Of a DNA stretch of 13,994 bases, positions 11,982 to 13,994 are shown one piece after another. Under the pieces are notes generated by a model, which saw only the letters and a program-made list of their open reading frames with translations, made no database searches and had not been told where the DNA came from. Position 1 is the first letter of the stretch; each line of letters opens with the position of its first letter. Source of the stretch: Prevotellaceae bacterium UBA1710 (GTDB taxonomy: Bacteria; Bacteroidota; Bacteroidia; Bacteroidales; Bacteroidaceae); the NCBI GenBank assembly GCA_002317355.1, contig DCJC01000066.1, forward strand, positions 25,181-39,174. The letters are read 5' to 3'. The position numbers and the translations under genes are program-made.

Positions 11982-13211
11982 TTAGAACGGTTCGGGTTCA
12001 TCGAGTTTCGGACCGCGAAAATAGAACACTTTCTGATACCCTTCCTCTCGCTTCTGGATGATGCCTTCATCGAGAGCCTTCTTACGTATGAAGCCATATC
12101 GCTTATCGTTATAGATGCCGACAAGTTCCATGAACTCCTGCTCCAGCTGACAGGCACGCATTTCTATTCCTTCAGGCAACAGGTCGTTGAATGCCTTTGC
12201 GTAGTTTACCTCACCTTTCTGCACGTACTCAGGGTTGTAAGTACGTTGAGGGGTAGGGGTACGATTCTTCTCCGCATTCCCTTCTGAGAATGCGGACAGT
12301 TCCATAGAGGACAGCAGTCGCGGCAGTCCGTTGTCCTGAATGGTGAACATGAATTTCTCCATTATGTCATATTTTCTCGTAGCCACCTGCTGGCATTGGA
12401 AGATACGGTGCTCAGCATCTTTCTTGCATTCGTATTCCTCAAAACACTTATTGCCAAGTTCGGTACCTAATGCCCCTCGTAAGGTCTTGTCCTCGGCAGC
12501 CTTGTTCTGATGAAGAACACAGCAGATGCAGCACCCTAAGTCATTGGCAATATGCATCAGTCGTTCCAGCACTTCCTGTGCCATCACTATGTCGTTGATG
12601 TCGTTCACCACATCACGTATTCCATCGAGGATGATAAGGTCGGGCTTGGATTGCCGTGCCGCCATCTCGATGAGTGGCAAACGCTCGTTCCAGTTATCGG
12701 GACGAAGATTGAACACATCGTATTGTTCCTTCGGAAATGTAGTGTTCTCGCATCCTTCCATCACCATCGGTGTTATGCGTTCTGTAAGTATCTCCTGCGT
12801 TGACTCCTCGCTCTGTTCTGTATCTATCCATAGCGCCTTGAGTGGTTCTTCTTCCATGCGTTGCATCGACATTGCTTCCCGTCGGGCGCATAATGTCATC
12901 AGTAGTGAGCATAGGTATGTCTTACCGCATTTCTTCTTACCTGTGATAGCAACCAGTTCCCCTCTCGGGAAGCATGGTTTCCCAAACATCCTGAACAGGA
13001 ATCGCCGTTTCTCTATCTGTGTCTCAGGAGTGATACGCCTTTTCTCCAGCAGTCTGAGTTTCTCTTCCAAGGCAGGATCAATGCCCGCTTTGGAGAGTTC
13101 TTCGATGAGTTCTGCCCTCACCTCGGACTCCCTCCCGGCCTCCCCGAGGGGAGGAGAGGATAAGTCACCTTTTTCTGTAACAGGTTCTTTCAATTGATTG
13201 ATATCTTCCAT
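11982..13211 (-). CDS. RepA-like AAA ATPase (RecA-fold)
   Basis: ATPase of 409 aa resembling hexameric RepA/AAA_25 proteins of plasmids and mobile elements. Walker A is ITGKKKCGKTYL (Gly91 to Thr98), preceded by RGELVAI. WIDTEQS (128-134) and Walker B DLIILDGIRDVV (191-202) follow, and VLHQNK (232-237) is in the place of the sensor motif. A C-terminal segment (about 335-400) looks like a winged helix (QLEQEFMELVGI, then RKKALDEGIIQKR). It likely acts as a replicative helicase or loader with the CHC2 primase-like protein encoded next. ATG at 13211 gives an N-terminus whose residues about 15-31 (GDLSSPPLGEAGRESEV) are encoded by a GC-rich palindrome and are probably not native. It lies 36 bp from the upstream gene on the same strand. 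Confidence 0.88.
   Translation of the reverse strand: MEDINQLKEPVTEKGDLSSPPLGEAGRESEVRAELIEELSKAGIDPALEEKLRLLEKRRITPETQIEKRRFLFRMFGKPCFPRGELVAITGKKKCGKTYLCSLLMTLCARREAMSMQRMEEEPLKALWIDTEQSEESTQEILTERITPMVMEGCENTTFPKEQYDVFNLRPDNWNERLPLIEMAARQSKPDLIILDGIRDVVNDINDIVMAQEVLERLMHIANDLGCCICCVLHQNKAAEDKTLRGALGTELGNKCFEEYECKKDAEHRIFQCQQVATRKYDIMEKFMFTIQDNGLPRLLSSMELSAFSEGNAEKNRTPTPQRTYNPEYVQKGEVNYAKAFNDLLPEGIEMRACQLEQEFMELVGIYNDKRYGFIRKKALDEGIIQKREEGYQKVFYFRGPKLDEPEPF
13131..13162. repeat. GC-rich palindrome inside the ATPase gene
   Basis: Arms cctcccc (13139-13145) and ggggagg (13148-13154) with loop ga lie within the first 30 codons of the ATPase. The encoded peptide SPPLGEAGRE is the kind of sequence I know from translated dispersed Bacteroidales repeats. 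It may be a recent insertion between the start codon and the native N-terminus. Confidence 0.7.
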
Positions 13212-13213
13212 TT

Positions 13214-13248
13214 CTTATTTCTTATTTTTTACTTTTCACTTTTCACTT
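13214..13248. repeat. Heptamer tract between the first gene and the ATPase gene
   Basis: Five 7-bp units on the + strand: cttattt, cttattt, tttactt, ttcactt, ttcactt. On the minus strand this tract runs from the stop codon of the first gene (TAA, complement of 13248-13250) to 2 bp before the ATPase start. It is the whole spacer between the two genes. Confidence 0.8.
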
Positions 13249-13808
13249 TATAAAGCCTCCAACTCCTCGTCCACTCTGCAGAACGCATAGCTATCATGAC
13301 TCACCCATACCCCGCGTTTAGCTCGTTTGTTGGTCCTGAAGAAAACGTTCCTCAGTGCCATTCTCATCAACTGCAGAGTTTCACCGCGTCTTTGGATGAA
13401 TTCCTCCTCAGTCTTGATGTCATTACCCAGCCATATGAATATCACGATGTTACCACGGCAGTTAGTGAAGTACATCTTAACGAACTTCCACTGTCGGATA
13501 TGGCTCAGAGCCTCAGTAGCGATGAATGGAGAGGTATGTCGCATCGTGACTACTGCAATGCCATTCATGTTATTATCGGCATCGATGCCTGGATAGAACA
13601 CTGGCAGTTGCATCTCCACTTTGTGCGATTCCTCCACCATACCGCTCCACCTCAGGTTATAGATCTCTTGTACCTCCTTCTGGTAGAATCCGTGAGTGAC
13701 ACGATGATGAAACTCATCAATCGTCATTCTCTGCACCGTCTTCCCTTCTCCTTTCCCCTTACAAATACATCCCGTAAGAGGTGGAAATGAATGTAATTTC
13801 TTTCTCAT
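13248..13808 (-). CDS. Hypothetical protein, weakly BT4734/VirE-N-like
   Basis: Protein of 186 aa, the first gene of the leftward operon. Segments that recall the BT4734-like/VirE N-terminal (primase-fold) family: MTIDEFHHRVTHG (28-40), LPVFYPGIDADNNMNGIAVV (68-87), FTNCRGNIVIFIWLG (114-128) in the place of the family's phage-type S-x-SG-x-G-x-K-I-hydrophobic strand, and WVSHDSYAF (168-176). The acidic and Ser/Gly/Lys positions normally found there are poorly kept, so this is either a diverged member or another family. The position directly before a RepA-like ATPase and a CHC2 primase-like gene supports the weak match. No signal peptide or membrane segment is seen. ATG at 13808 follows a good promoter by about 35 bp. 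Confidence 0.6.
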   Translation of the reverse strand: MRKKLHSFPPLTGCICKGKGEGKTVQRMTIDEFHHRVTHGFYQKEVQEIYNLRWSGMVEESHKVEMQLPVFYPGIDADNNMNGIAVVTMRHTSPFIATEALSHIRQWKFVKMYFTNCRGNIVIFIWLGNDIKTEEEFIQRRGETLQLMRMALRNVFFRTNKRAKRGVWVSHDSYAFCRVDEELEAL

Positions 13809-13841
13809 ACTTTTCTGTTACTTTTATTGCTTAACTTACCA

Positions 13842-13872
13842 CAAAGGTACTCATAATCTGTAAGTTACGCAA
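13842..13872 (-). promoter_or_regulatory. Bacteroidetes-type promoter of the leftward operon
   Basis: The complement of 13842-13849 is TACCTTTG (consensus TAnnTTTG). The complement of 13870-13872 is TTG, exactly 20 bp upstream, within the known 19-21 bp spacing. Transcription would begin near 13835 and read the minus-strand genes from 13808 leftwards. Confidence 0.75.
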
Positions 13873-13875
13873 TAG

Positions 13876-13906
13876 CGAGTCCACACATCCCCGATGTGTG
13901 GACTCG
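13876..13906. repeat. Perfect 14-bp stem palindrome next to the promoter
   Basis: Bases 13876-13889 (cgagtccacacatc) are the exact reverse complement of 13893-13906, with loop ccc. It begins 4 bp upstream of the TTG box of the promoter. It may be an operator, a terminator of an upstream gene outside the window, or a dispersed repeat; the short relative at 11828-11843 begins with the same gcgagtcc. Confidence 0.8.
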
Positions 13907-13994
13907 TTCGTTAGAAAAAGTGCCTTTCATCATTCCTCACGCTTCAGCGTTTCTTTCTTTACTTACACTTTCAGCGCCCCTTTTATTCCGCTCA
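13907..13994. other. Window end without recognised gene
   Basis: Nothing coding was recognised in these 88 bp. It contains one copy of cgcttcagcg (13940-13949), the core of the 30-bp repeat in the primase-like gene, and a related ctttcagcgcccc at about 13970-13980. Confidence 0.5.

Noticed and set aside
12526..13197. Long plus-strand open frame opposite the ATPase gene (223 aa)
   Set aside because: Ser/Arg/Ile-rich composition typical of an antisense shadow; the minus frame has Walker motifs.
1..13994. parS site search (gtttcacgtgaaac-like palindrome)
   Set aside because: No convincing match was seen near parB or elsewhere in the window.

Overview
The window looks like a Bacteroidales chromosome, most probably Prevotellaceae. 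The reasons are the order parB - DUF5683 gene - mltD-like gene - rel, promoters of the TAnnTTTG type, the absence of clear Shine-Dalgarno sequences, and families largely confined to this phylum (DUF5683, DUF4248, smalltalk, DUF6266-like, BT4734-like). No rRNA, tRNA, CRISPR array, integrase, relaxase or transposase gene was seen.

Left part (1-5716, all + strand): a housekeeping block with ParB (chromosome segregation), a DUF5683 membrane protein, an MltD-type lytic transglycosylase with one LysM, and a long RelA/SpoT-type (p)ppGpp enzyme. The gaps hold a family of small stem-loop repeats: a conserved leader GCCACNGTTC, then mostly an 8-bp stem and a 4-nt loop. The stem sequence changes from copy to copy but still pairs. 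A palindromic element with 20-bp terminal inverted repeats separates mltD and rel.

Middle (5717-8182): a 119-bp block duplicated in tandem, an exported pectinesterase carrying a copy of that block's hairpin inside its reading frame, and a bile acid:sodium symporter family (BASS) transporter. The symporter and the minus-strand genes converge on a 124-bp element with heptamer arms.

Right part (8183-13994, all genes on the - strand): an accessory module read leftwards from a good promoter at about 13842-13872. In transcription order it has a weakly BT4734/VirE-N-like protein, a RepA-like AAA ATPase, a CHC2 zinc-finger plus toprim/DUF6371 primase-like protein and a DUF4248 protein. A second unit follows, with its own candidate promoter and a long leader containing nine 11-bp repeats: a DUF6266-like protein, a 30-aa smalltalk protein and an M15A peptidase whose start overlaps the smalltalk gene. 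This second unit lies between two direct copies of the heptamer-armed element. Replication-type proteins, small Bacteroidales-only proteins and a peptidoglycan hydrolase together resemble a recurrent but functionally undefined Bacteroidales cassette, perhaps the remnant of a phage or plasmid-like element.

The right part is also unusual in how far non-coding repeats enter reading frames. GC-rich palindromic repeats form parts of the pectinesterase, the ATPase N-terminus, the primase C-terminus and the DUF4248 N-terminus. Tandem repeats form the primase linker, and 7-bp-period tracts supply or abut several stop and start codons.
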